Positions 52,465-62,723 of a DNA stretch of 64,000 nt are shown here, piece after piece (position 1 is the first letter of the stretch; every line of letters begins with the position of its first letter). The stretch comes from Takakia lepidozioides. Taxonomy: Eukaryota > Streptophyta > Takakiopsida > Takakiales > Takakiaceae. The position numbers and the translations under genes were made by a program. Under the pieces are notes generated by a model. That model was not told the DNA's origin and did no database searches. It saw nothing but the letters and a program-made list of their open reading frames with translations. The stretch lies in contig CM060732.1 in the NCBI GenBank assembly GCA_030704615.1, positions 51,751,053 to 51,815,052 of the forward strand. The letters are read 5' to 3'.

Positions 52465-53070
52465 CTGTTGATCCACATTCAGGCAGTGTGGAGACCATCC
52501 CCCTTGCAGAACGCTTGCATCAGCCGTTGCCTCAGGGAGGTAATGATCTTGCGTTACGGATGCCCTGAAGTGATTCTCTCCAGTGACGATGAAGAGTGGG
52601 GCGAGAGTTTTGCTAACACATGCAGGCATTATGGAATTCAGCACGAGCACATAACACCCGTGTTCAACTACGAACTGACAAGGATGGCCAAGCAGTTGCA
52701 GATGGCATTTGAGACTTTGGAAGATCTGGGAAAAACTAAAAGGGATGAACACCCCTACCCTTCGGTGATCAGATATCATTTGTCTCTGCATTATGAGGGC
52801 AAGGGTGTCCGCACCCATGACAGCAATGATGGAACATCTCAGGCAAGGGTAGAGGAACAGATGCCGGAGTCAATTCAAAGTCTGGAACTCCTTGAGGGAC
52901 ATGGTACTGTTCTTGGTACATTGGAAACTGAGAAAAGAGAACTCAGGGTGGTGGATTCAAAATTTGGGGATAAAGAAGGAAAGACAGAGCAAGGCAATTG
53001 CCTGAGTTCGAATCTTTCTGAGCAGAAAATGACCATGGAGAAAAGGAAAAACGTGGACGTTGTCACTTAA
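52465..53070 (+). pseudogene. family B integrase, second part
   Basis: Continues the integrase after A2: DPHSGSVETIPLAERLH, then after a shift REVMILRYGCPEVILSSDDE (second catalytic Asp region, usually LSDRG), FANTCRHYGIQHEHITPVFN and ELTRMAKQLQMAFE where the catalytic Glu block NGxxER should be. The catalytic Glu is not evident. The C-terminal 100 residues are charged and unrecognised. TAA at 53068. The first five bases are the second copy of the A2 target duplication. Confidence 0.75.
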
Positions 53071-53099
53071 AAAAAGTGGGCCACCCCACATATGTAGCT

Positions 53100-54260
53100 T
53101 GAATATGAGGTTATTTTAATTTTTATTACAACTGTTTGATGGGGCTAAGTACTTCAGATTTTTACAACATTCAAGTAGTTGGATGAATGATCGTGATGGA
53201 TGAATTATGACTCATTGGATGAAGACATCCATCTGCCAAACAACCATGTGCCCTAGATCGATGGGATTTATGAGTGACGGCGTTCTTCATGCAAAAACAC
53301 GAGCACGTGTATGACGAGCTGTTGACACATTGTATTCTGCAGCAGACATCAGCCTACGTGCCTTAGTTTTTCGTTGCGATTTACATTCCTGTTCCTTAAT
53401 CAGTATTTGCTATGGCGGCTGAGTTAGTTTGCCAGACAGAGCTAGTTAATGTGGTCGACTATAGGAGCTGCAGGTGTAATAATTGCACAGGCAAGTGGGG
53501 CTTGGGTTTTAAGGTAGTTTTTGTGAGAAAGTCACTCTTTTGGCTTTTGGGGGGAAGACGGTAGTGAGGTAGAGAAGGAGAGGTGGTGATCGTGACGTGA
53601 ACGAGAGACTTCGACTTCAAGCTGGGACTCGGAATTTTGTGTGTGGAAGAATTATACTGATGAAGAAGTATAAATCGATTGTTTGGGTCACTGTTTGTTT
53701 TCGTGTATGGAATCGCACTTGCATGATGAATTAGTTCTTGCGTTGTTGCCATTAGGGAAGTCTGATTGCAGCTATGGTCAGTTTGAGCATATAACGGGTG
53801 TGGGTGCAATAGCTGGGAAATCAGGGCATGTATGTAGTGCCTCACTCAAACCTCCTACTAGGGAAACTTCACATTGCATAGCTGGAATATTAGGGTGCAT
53901 CTGTAAAGTGGCAGCATTGTTATTTGCTTCCAAAGATCAGTCGAACCCGCTGCTCATGCGTAATGGAAGAGTGTATTTGGATCTGACCCTTGGACTTGAG
54001 AGGTAAAAGATGAGAAAATATGAGAGAAAATGAGCTGATGTCGGGTAGGCTCGGATAGTTTGATCAGGCCGTTTGAAGGGATGCCATGAATACAAAAGAG
54101 TGATGGCTCTTCACGGGCAATGCCCACCTTGCAAGGGGGAATCTGTGAAGGCTATATGGGGTGTTTTGCAGCATGCATGATCACATGCAAGACAGTTGAT
54201 TATCTGTGACGGATGTGTGTCCTACCCATGTCTTCCCTTCTGTTGCGGCATGGGTGGGAC
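53100..54260 (+). repeat. family B 3' LTR, end displaced by an inversion
   Basis: Starts TGAATATGAGG and matches 25571-26725 throughout. The match ends at CATGGGTGGGAC (54260). The missing last 60 bases are found on the other strand at 54753-54816. Confidence 0.9.
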
Positions 54261-54816
54261 ACTTCACGGGGAGCATTTCTTGGTCATGCATGAGAGGGGA
54301 TCGGGCGGAGAGCAAGAACGGGAGCAAAGATGGAGAGCACGGTGAAGGAGAAGAGATGATTAGTAGATGCTTGTTATATGCAAAGCTGTAGTGATATTGT
54401 AGAGCAGATTAGAGACACAATGGCTTCGGCCTGATACCTGATAAATCATAATCTGATACTTATACGATACAATCACACTGTGTAGAGAGATCTGAGTGAA
54501 GCTGTGGAATGAATGGATGAGTTGATGGAATCCGATAGATTGATGAAGCAAACTGATACTTAATTATCAATAGTAAGGTAGCTAACATGAATGCGGAAAG
54601 GAAAACAAATATGAAACACCCCCATGATACACTAGCTGTAGGTCATGACTGATTGTTCTGAGCGGGCTGAGTACTTACAGATTTCCAATTCTTCTATCTT
54701 GGAGTTTCCGCCGCGGATAACGAAGGGATGGGTAAGTAAAAGCCGCGCGACAGTGTGGTGTGAAAGAAATGGGCAAAACATTCCCCACGACACTCACTTC
54801 AAGTCACCAGAGTACC
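54261..54816. other. inverted segment across the family B / A3 junction
   Basis: 54261-54752 is the first half of a family A LTR read in the opposite sense from the rest of A3, ending GCCGCGCGACA. 54753-54816 is the end of the family B LTR, also reversed (its complement reads GGTACTCTGGTGACTTGAAG, as at 26734). Flipping the 556 bp restores both: the B LTR runs on from GGGAC, and the A3 LTR becomes one continuous minus-strand LTR joined to 54817-55283. Confidence 0.8.
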
Positions 54817-55283
54817 CCCTTCAGTCCTTGCTCCCCGTTTTATCTTCCTACCCGTTGTTCTAACCGCTTCCCTCACTAACCGTCGTCCGTGAACTAACTT
54901 GTTCCTTCGCAGGTTTGTTCCCCACAGTCGTTCCTGTCCTGCTATCTTTCCAATGGTCGTGACAGTGTGTCAAGCTGTGATGGGGTGGTGAAACTGTGAC
55001 GGGTTGTGACCGGCTGTGTGTCGGGCTGTGGACTGGCTGTGCGACTGTGTTTGGCTGTGTTGACTGGCTGTGTGGCTGTGTCGGCTGTGAAGGCTGTGTT
55101 GGCTGTGATGGGCTGTGTGTGTGCGAAGCTGTGACGGGCTGTGTTGGCTGTGACGGGCTGTGTAACCCCCTTCTAAAGTGCGCTGCTGTCACCCCTAAGG
55201 CTCCTGTTGGTCTCAGTCTGTGCAAAAATTAAGGGTACCCTACAGATCCCGTATAAGTGTCTAAGTCCCAGACAGTCCTAACA
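54817..55283 (-). repeat. A3 3' LTR, outer half
   Basis: Matches the second half of the A2 LTRs (CCCGTTTTATCTTCCTACCCG to CAGTCCTAACA). It includes the short-repeat array at about 54960-55160. Its other half lies inverted at 54261-54752. Confidence 0.9.
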
Positions 55284-55285
55284 TT

Positions 55286-55299
55286 ACCCCTTCCCCTCT
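55286..55299 (-). promoter_or_regulatory. A3 polypurine tract
   Basis: On the minus strand a GAGAGGGGAAGGGG tract next to the LTR, like those of A1 and A2. Confidence 0.8.
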
Positions 55300-55334
55300 C
55301 AAAAAGTCGTGTCCTCACGGTTTACTGATTGCGA

Positions 55335-57870
55335 TTAGCAAACCTTTGTGAGTGAGCACCTTTCTGACGTTGAGAGTTTCGTGGCGGACTGTGTGTACGA
55401 GCCGAGGTCTGTCACTGGTTGAGGAGTTGATTGAACACTACCCGGATAAGTGATTCCCTCTGGAGGCTGATATCGAGGTAACCTTTCAGGCATAACTTTT
55501 GCCTCATATAGGTACATATGAGGTGGCACTGAAGGTAAGACCCAATGATCCCCACTGGAATAACTCAGAAAGCGCGATTGCATTTGTGCTGCTCAATGTG
55601 ATAACGTTACCAGAAAACAAGCAGCGTAGTATAACCCGCATCCCATGACAATACTCGCTACCTCTTGGTCTTGGTATAAATGAATCCATGTACAACTTGG
55701 AAGGCAATTAATTCCTTCAACATTGTATCTGCCTCATGCCAGTATGTGCAAGTGATGATCTCAATGGTCGATTGTTGGGAAGAACTTTAGTTGTTGCCAC
55801 TGGCAGCCAAATGTGCATGATTTGGTAGTAATGTGCCAATGATTGCGGAGGACTAAATTCTTTCCAAGTCAAATCCAACATGATGGGAATTTGGTTTAAA
55901 GGGCATAATCATAGCCTACTGTACTCCCTTGCAGCAGCTGGAGTTTTAGGTGGGTTAAAAGCAGCATTGCCCCATACCTCAGGACTGTGGTGGCTGTGGT
56001 GTGGTTGTAGTAACAACAGGGTCAGCTATTGGCACAGTGACTTTTTGTGGTGCTGGTGGCACTGGCTCTTATATCATTGGCATCTCCTGCACCTCCTGTG
56101 AAGAAGAAGACTGAAAAAGCCAAAGTTTTGGCTTGTAAATAAGAAGCCATTAGTGTTCCTCAGGTATATAGACTTTTTTGTCGATATTTGAAGTGAGGTC
56201 CTCCATTGCTTCTGCAGTCCGTCTACATCCTCCTGTAACTCCGCTATCCTACTATAGACATTGTCTATAGTAATGGTGGCAATGTTCTGCACTTGCAGTC
56301 TGAGCTCATTCATCTCGTTTTGGGTGAGCTTTCGTGGTGCTTTGCCCTCCACTGGCCCTTGTGCTAACCAGACCTGCATAAGGTGGTTATCCACCAAGTT
56401 GCTTGTGGTTCCTTGAGAGTGTGCTCTCTCTTAGTTTGTACACATCCAATTGCTGTTGTAAAGCTTCCATGCGCTCGCATGAGGTTCAACCAAATTCGCA
56501 TAGGCAGCAAGTAGATTATTGGCTTCCTTCCAAGCCTTGTTAGTGACCGAGATTTCATTTCTATTGGCCATGATCATTTGTTGCAACTCCAGGATGTGCC
56601 TCTCTTGATCAGCTTCAATTTGTCTGTATTGCTTGAAAGTATCGTCATTGCGACAGATTGTATTCTTCATATCGTCAATGAGTTTCATTTGCTCAACATT
56701 CTCTGCTTCAGCCTTCATACCTTTTTCTGCTTGACTGTTTATTTCTTTTGTAGTTTGGTCAAGCATAGTTGTGAGTGTAGCACATTGTATGGCCATCATG
56801 TCATGCACTGTCTACAACTCCGTATGTAGTGCATTCACTTCTTGCAACTTGCTTTCATGCTTCACCTGCATTGGTATAGCTGTTGCTTATGTGCTTCGTG
56901 CAATGGTCTTGCGCGAGGCCTGCCTCAATCAATTGTTCTTTGGCCAATTGCAAAGCCGCTTCTGTATTCTCAAGTCTTGCTGCATCTTGAGAGTGACTCT
57001 TCATCGACCTTGTTTGCACACTCAGTGGCTAGTCGAGCCTCAAAACTCTTCCTGAGTTCCTCTCTCAAGGCTGTCAATTGGGTAGTTGGAACATGGGATT
57101 TGACATAAGTCCCCAACAAATTAAGTGTCATGCCTATGGAACTCATAAGCATTGCCTGTTGAGGGTCATCATGGTGAGCTTGCTGCTGTTCTCTCTGATC
57201 CTCAACAGTGTGATGTCTCACGAACCACTCAGGCCATGCCCCACGGATTTTCTTCCTGAACCACTTCATCCATCACTGGTGCTGCAGGTGTCTTGACATT
57301 CTACCTGTGGTACCTCCGACACAGGTGTGTGTATATATGCACCTCAGGATTTCCCTTGGGGCAACTGTTGCATCTCTAGAATCTCTGTCTCCTGACCAGA
57401 CCAGAATATTCATAGAGAAGGTCCCCCCTCTCAATTTCTGCCTATCTGTTGTAGTTGGAATATCTAACCTTCTTTTTCCAAATCAATTATTTCTGGTTGA
57501 GCTGCAGGACAACTTGTAACCTGTGACAAGCCGATCATCTGGCTGTGATGGCTATGATACTGAAGTAACTTCCTCTTCCCTCTCTGAAGGTCCTGCTTCT
57601 AGTAATAGCATTCTCTGTGCCTGCTGTGCCCCTTCTGCACAAAAACTTGGGAAACATTATCATGCGGAGTCCATGAAGCCAGTGGATCCGCCACTACAGT
57701 CTTTCCCCCGCCTCTGTCTCTTATTCTCGTGTTGCCCCTGCATTCCACCCTCACTGTGTGAAGAGCCTTGCTCTTCCATTGCAGTGGTTCTGGCTCAAAC
57801 ACTCCCATCTCCTTTTCTCGAGCTCAAGGATGCCAGAATCAAGAATTATTTGAGCAATGATTGGGCAGAC
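55335..57870 (-). pseudogene. A3 ORF3, middle and C-terminal parts, decayed
   Basis: Many short shifted frames. 57269-56970: AWPEWFVRHHTVEDQREQQQ, GMTLNLLGTYVKSHVPT. 56808-56431: coiled coil, TTKEINSQAEKGMKAEAENV, QMKLIDDMKNTICRNDDTFK. 56397-56074: KLTQNEMNELRLQVQNIATI. 55583-55335: tail (MPERLPRYQPPEGITYPG). The C-terminal globular block is shortened compared with A2: the text from YLYEAKVM passes to MPERLP directly. More decayed than in A1 and A2. Confidence 0.65.
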
Positions 57871-58134
57871 TATGATAGGAAACTTTGCGGCCAGTACCCT
57901 GTAATCTTTTCATCTCCTCACCAGTGCGTTGTACATTATGTCCGCCCATTCTACCTCTTTCCTCTCAAGGCTTTGAGTATTTCTCTGTGAAGGATCTGCT
58001 CAAATACTGTTGGTTCTGTTTCATGGCAAACAGAACGTTCAATACCTGGCCTACCTCCTTAAGCCCTGGGTACACGGCCTTGGTACAAGCATAACCCTGA
58101 GTTTTAAAGAAACTCCCTTCTTGGAATAAGTCCC

Positions 58135-58662
58135 CTATTGCAGTCTTGCCCTGTGCTCCTCCACATGCACCTGGCCTGCTGGCATCGAAAACAATTGCTG
58201 TAGGTATAGGGGAGTAATTACTAATTCAACTCCCTTCACCGGTGTTGCTTCTCCTGTCCTTGGCTCAAAGTTCTGTAAGAATTGTAACATGTACTGTCTA
58301 TGGTGCAATGTCCAATCTTTGCTTTGCAATCCTTGCAATCTCAGCTCCTTCAGTATCTGTATCGCCTGTGGGGTAGCAATCGTTTGTTTCTGCAGAATTG
58401 TGGTGCTCTTCACCCTGATTTCCTCCATTCCTCTCACTCTCTTCATTCTAGACCCACAGAAATGTTTTGGCTGTAACAATTGAAGAAATGCCTGTAGTGC
58501 ACAAAGCATAAACGTATGGTTGCCACAAAAAGCTATGGGTAATTTCTTGTAAGCCTGCGGGGCTTGCAAGCATCGATCAAGAGAAAAGCTCCGCTCTGTT
58601 CTTTCGTGTCTATGCCACTGCGTAAGTAATATTGCGAGCGTATAGTCTGTTAGTTCCTCCAT
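58135..58662 (-). CDS. A3 ORF3, N-terminal block
   Basis: An unbroken 175-residue frame: MEELTDYTLAILLTQWHRHE, LPIAFCGNHTFMLCALQAFL, GMEEIRVKSTTILQKQTIAT, LHHRQYMLQFLQNFEPRTGE, VELVITPLYLQQLFSMPAGQ. It aligns with A2 45699-45148. Leu-rich and alpha-helical, with no signal peptide or membrane span. It starts about 290 bp after the end of the integrase-tail frame (58948), so it looks like a separate cistron rather than a continuation of pol. Confidence 0.7.
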   Translation of the reverse strand: MEELTDYTLAILLTQWHRHERTERSFSLDRCLQAPQAYKKLPIAFCGNHTFMLCALQAFLQLLQPKHFCGSRMKRVRGMEEIRVKSTTILQKQTIATPQAIQILKELRLQGLQSKDWTLHHRQYMLQFLQNFEPRTGEATPVKGVELVITPLYLQQLFSMPAGQVHVEEHRARLQ

Positions 58663-58947
58663 AGCTTCAAAGCTATAGCATTGATGGTGTCCCGTCGAGA
58701 CGCCCGTTACTAGAACGACGCCGACTCTTGCGCTTAAATTCCCTCAATTTCTTGATCCTTTTTTGGTTTTCTATTGGCTGTAACCGCTGTGACTGGATTT
58801 TAAATTTTTCTTTAGTGGACTTTCCCTGCTGGATTGTCCACTAGGATCACACATGTGACAAGAATTTCGCTTTTCTGTACTTGCGTTTGTTCCGTTCCCC
58901 TTTTTCCGTATTCATTAATGGGCCCGCCATTCATCCGAATTGACGCG

Positions 58948-59850
58948 CTAAGTAGGTACTTTGACGGCCATCTTGTCCTCTTTTTGATGACACCTGTTCT
59001 TGCACTTCCTTCTCAGCTGTGTGTCGCGCCCTGACTTCCACGTGTCTATTTTTAAACTGGTTTCCGTCCTTTCTTCCGTCGGCCATTTTCCTGAAGTTAT
59101 TGTGCGTCCACCTGTCACTGATTCTATGGATCGTGTAACCCTAGTAGGCTGTGGTAAGCTGTGATAGGCTGTGACACGCGGTGGTAGGTTGTGATAGGCT
59201 GTGTTGCGCCGTGCTAGGCTGTGATAGGCCGTGTCACGTTGTGATGGGCTGTGATAGGCTGTGTTTAGCCTTGATGGGCTGTGATAGGCTGTGTTTCGCC
59301 TTGATAGGCTGTGATAGGCTGTGTCACGTTGTGATGGACTGTGATAGGCTGTGTTTCGCCTTGATGGGCTGTGATAGGCTGTGTCACGCTTGTTCTGCCC
59401 GCCCTGGTCATATATGCTTGGCCTAGCGACAAGTGCTCCATACTCCGTTGGTAACACAAGCGCAGCCCGTGACTGCTCTTGCGTTTCAACATGCAAATCA
59501 TGCTGCAATGGTTTGTCATGGATACCACTGTATCCCTTTAACTTATTGGCATTGACTCTTCCCAGCATTTCTTTGTTAATGGTTTGTAACATGACGGTGT
59601 TGTTATCATACATCTTTTGTATGACATAAGGTCCTTTCCATGGTGATTTAAGCTTAGAAGCTTTAATTTTTCCCTTCTTCTGCAACCATAGAACCAAATC
59701 TCCCGTCTTAAAAGTTTTTAACTTGTTTTCATCAAACTGTTGTTTCCTCTTCATCTGAATTCTGGTCATATTATCAGCTGCATCAGCACGTACTTCTTCC
59801 ACATGGTATAATTCATGTTTCCTGACCTTAATGGAATCTTGCAATTCCAT
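58948..59850 (-). CDS. A3 integrase C-terminal domain and repeat tail
   Basis: A 300-residue frame: MELQDSIKVRKHELYHVEEV, FKTGDLVLWLQKKGKIKASK, SPWKGPYVIQKMYDNNTVML (the SH3-like C-terminal domain of gypsy integrases), HDLHVETQEQSRAALVL. About ten copies of an 8-to-11-residue repeat (TAYHSPSRRN / TAYHSLSRRN) follow at about 59140-59395, then a basic tail. It connects with the integrase core at 59828-60658 by a one-base shift. Confidence 0.8.
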   Translation of the reverse strand: MELQDSIKVRKHELYHVEEVRADAADNMTRIQMKRKQQFDENKLKTFKTGDLVLWLQKKGKIKASKLKSPWKGPYVIQKMYDNNTVMLQTINKEMLGRVNANKLKGYSGIHDKPLQHDLHVETQEQSRAALVLPTEYGALVARPSIYDQGGQNKRDTAYHSPSRRNTAYHSPSQRDTAYHSLSRRNTAYHSPSRLNTAYHSPSQRDTAYHSLARRNTAYHNLPPRVTAYHSLPQPTRVTRSIESVTGGRTITSGKWPTEERTETSLKIDTWKSGRDTQLRRKCKNRCHQKEDKMAVKVPT

Positions 59851-60850
59851 TCTTTCCCCACTCTGTTCTCATGGTAGGTAACAGGAATTCCACTGGAAGT
59901 AAGGCTTCCATACCATAAACTAATTGGAATGGTGTATACTTAGTGGTGACTTTATATGAAGTCCTGTATGACCACAAAGCTGTCAACAGCTTTGTATCCC
60001 AATCCGTTCTGTTTGCATTGACTATCTTAGCCAAGATAGTACATAGTATTTTGTTGGTAGCCTCTGCCTCTCCATTACCCTGTGGGTAATATGTTGTACT
60101 CATCCTATGCACAATCATGAATTCTTTAGTCAATAATTCAATGGTCTCATTAATGAAGTGACTTCCCTGATCACTGATAAATTCTAAGAGACAACCAAAT
60201 CGTGTAAGTATGTTCTCATACAGGAACCTTGCTGTGGACTTGGCTGTGTTGTCCCTCAAAGCTTTAGCTTCCACCCACTTCGTAGTATAATCAGTTGCTG
60301 TAATTATGTACCTGTTCCGTGTATTCTTGGCTGGTGGGTTAATTGGTCCAACAAAGTCTAGTTCCCATTTCTGAAATGGTTCCGTAGGCATTGTAGGATG
60401 TAAGGTCATCCTTCCAGATCTCTGCAAAGGTCCTAGCCTCTGACATTCATCACAACTTTGACAATACTTGTGTACATCTTTGAATAAAGTAGGCCACCAG
60501 TAACCTGCGAGTAGTATCTTTCTACTGGTAGTCTCTTCTCCAAAATGACCTCCAGCCACTATATGAACTTCCTCCAAAACTTTATTTACTTCATGGTGGT
60601 ACAAGCATCGTTTTAGTACTCCATCAGGTCCTAGCTTATACATTCTGCTTCCTACCATAGTATAAGGTAAAGCTTTGATAGCATTCTCTTCCTCTGCTCC
60701 TTACCATAACTAGGTGGGCATTGACCATGAGTAAGGTAGTATCTGATTGGCCACTGCCAATCTAACCATTCATCTGTACTTCCTTGCACCTCCATTACAA
60801 ATAAACTCGCATCAGGTAACTGATCGTCCACTCCTGTGGCGGCCTCTCCT
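59828..60850 (-). pseudogene. A3 integrase core, catalytic residues intact
   Basis: The frame 60658-59828 holds HFGEETTSRKILLAGYWWPT, CQSCDECQRLGPLQ (zinc site CxxC), KWELDFVGPINPP (Asp), LEFISDQGSHFINE (Asp) and YYPQGNGEAEATNKIL (Glu). The D,D35E-type triad is complete, unlike A2. Two single-base losses, near 60680 and 59855, cut it from RNase H and from its own C-terminal domain. Confidence 0.92.
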
Positions 60851-62160
60851 GTTGTTAGTCGTGACAAATGATCTGCCACAAGATGCAAACGGCCAGGCTT
60901 GTAAATAACCTCGAACTCAAACTCATGCAAGATTATTAACCACCTCGCTATCCTTCCACTTATCAAAGGTTTGTTCACCAGATATATCAGAGCCTGGTAA
61001 TCCACATAAAACATAAACTTTCTTCCCAATAGGTAATGCCTGAATTTCTTGACTGCATAAATCATTGTCAATGCTTCTCTTTCAGTTGTGCTATAGTTCC
61101 TTTCAGCACTGTTCATCAACCTGCTAGCATAGTACACATGTGAATCTATATTTCCTGTAACATTCTGGGCTAACACCGCTCCCAACGCTTCTCCTGATGC
61201 ATCGCACTGAACATGAAATACTACATGCCAGTGAGGGTTAATCAGCACAGGTGTAGTTGTTACTGACAGTGTAAGTTCCTCAAACGCCTGTTGACATTCA
61301 GCTGTCCAGGCAAACACTGCATCTTTCTTCAGAAGCTTGCTCAATGGTGCTGCTATTTGTGCATACCTTTTGACAAATCTTCTGTAATAACTGGTTTGCC
61401 CAAGGAATCTCCTTAAACTCTTAACATTCACTGGTGGTGGAGAGGCTTTAATGGACTCTGTCTTCCTGGGATCCACAAGAAGTCCCTTCTTACACACAAT
61501 GTGTCCCAGAAGCACCCCTGAGTTCACACAGAAAGTACACTTCTCTGGATTCAAGCCCAGACCTCTCATCCTGCATCTGCCCAGGCATAACTCCAATTTA
61601 TGCAAGTGCTCATTCTTAGAGCTGTACACACTGAAATCATCCAAGAACACATGCATGAAATCATCCAGATACTCATGAAAAGATTCACTTATTACTCTCT
61701 GAAAGGTTGCTGGTGCATTACAAAGTCCAAAGGGCATGACTTTGTATGCATAAGCACCCCAGTCTGTGATGAAAGCTGTCTTTCCTTGATCTTCTTCTGC
61801 CACTTGCACTTGATTATAACCACTGAAACCATCCATGAATGAGTACATCTCATGGCCTGCCACAGTGTCCAATACTGCTTCTGTGAATGGCAAAGGGAAA
61901 TGATCTTTCTTCGTACAAGCATTCAGCTTCTTGTAGTTCACACATACTCTTAGTTTACCATTCTTCTTGGGAACTATAACAATGGGTGACAACCAAGTTG
62001 TATACTCTATTGGGTATATAAACTTAGCCTCAGCCAACTTCTTGATCTCTTCTCCAACCTTCTGTACGTAGTTGGGATTCATTCTGTACCTCGCCTGCTT
62101 GATTGGTACTGACCCTGGTTCCAGTTCAATCTTATGCTGACAGACTTCAGGTGGTATCCT
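60652..62160 (-). pseudogene. A3 reverse transcriptase and RNase H
   Basis: A long frame (62082-60652) holds both domains unbroken: LSPIVIVPKKNGKLRVCVNY, DHFPLPFTEAVLDTVAGHEM, MPFGLCNAPATFQR, VFLDDFSVYSS (active site), RRFLGQTSYYRRF, CDASGEALGAVLAQN, NYSTTEREALTMIYAVKKF, VDYQALIYLVNKP (Tyr for the usual His) and VADHLSRLTTGEA. The frame joins the upstream linker across a one-base loss at about 62158, where A2 has one more C. Confidence 0.94.
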
Positions 62161-62723
62161 TTTAGATCCTCATAGCTCCAAGCAAATACATCTCTGTATT
62201 TGATGAACAAGCTTTTAGCTTCTTCAAAGAATTCCGGCTCCAAATCAGCTCCTACTTTCACCATTCTCGGTTCCTCTTTAGTTCCCACATTCACTTCCCT
62301 CACCTGCTCATCAGCTGTGATTGTCCAACCAGTCACCACTTCATCCTGTAAGCTCACAGTGGCTGGTTCCTCTAGGATTTCCATTTCTCCTTCTCTTTCT
62401 TCATAGAAATGTGATGGGTAACTGCTGGTTTCCTTTTCAGTTGGTGTTGCTATCACTACACCACAACAGATACCTCTTAAACAACTTAGGCTTTCCAGCC
62501 GCATCTCTGCAACCTGCTCCCACTCTGGGTGTGCAGCAAATAGGGTAGCTTCCTGCTCCTCATCCAGTCCTCCTTTCCAGTCATACTCTCTGACTCCTCG
62601 AGGTCTTCTCGTAGCAGGTAATCTACTAGATTTCTTTGTGGTAATTTGTATCTCGTGTATCCCATTATGCACGGTTAGTAACTGAGAATTCCAGTCATGG
62701 AATACCTGGCCTGTTTCAGCCAC
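62079..62723 (-). CDS. A3 start of pol: pre-reverse-transcriptase linker
   Basis: From ATG 62723 (MAETGQVFHDWNSQLLTVHN): SSRLPATRRPRGVREYDW, ATLFAAHPEWEQVAEMRLES, EEPATVSLQDEVVTGW, FIKYRDVFAWSYEDLKG, after which the frame is lost. The ATG lies inside the end of the gag-pro frame, 49 bases before its stop and in the -1 frame. A1 has the same overlap at 32301. The linker has no known enzymatic domain but is typical of Athila/Tat-type pol. Confidence 0.8.
   Translation of the reverse strand: MAETGQVFHDWNSQLLTVHNGIHEIQITTKKSSRLPATRRPRGVREYDWKGGLDEEQEATLFAAHPEWEQVAEMRLESLSCLRGICCGVVIATPTEKETSSYPSHFYEEREGEMEILEEPATVSLQDEVVTGWTITADEQVREVNVGTKEEPRMVKVGADLEPEFFEEAKSLFIKYRDVFAWSYEDLKGYHLKSVSIRLNWNQGQYQSSRRGTE

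Larger units (their letters stand above)
25571..54260 (+). mobile_element. Ty3/gypsy element, family B (old host of the nest)
   Basis: The outer element of the nest. Its left LTR (25571-26776) and right LTR (53100-54260, end displaced to 54753-54816 by an inversion) match over about 1.1 kb. After removal of A1 and A2 the internal part reads in order: iMet primer site, Gag, aspartic protease, reverse transcriptase, RNase H, a second RNase-H-like stretch, integrase, C-terminal tail. Stops, deletions and shifts run throughout. The two LTRs differ clearly more than those of A1 or A2 (about 8 changes in one 110-bp sample), in keeping with B being the oldest layer. No chromodomain was seen. Confidence 0.9.
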
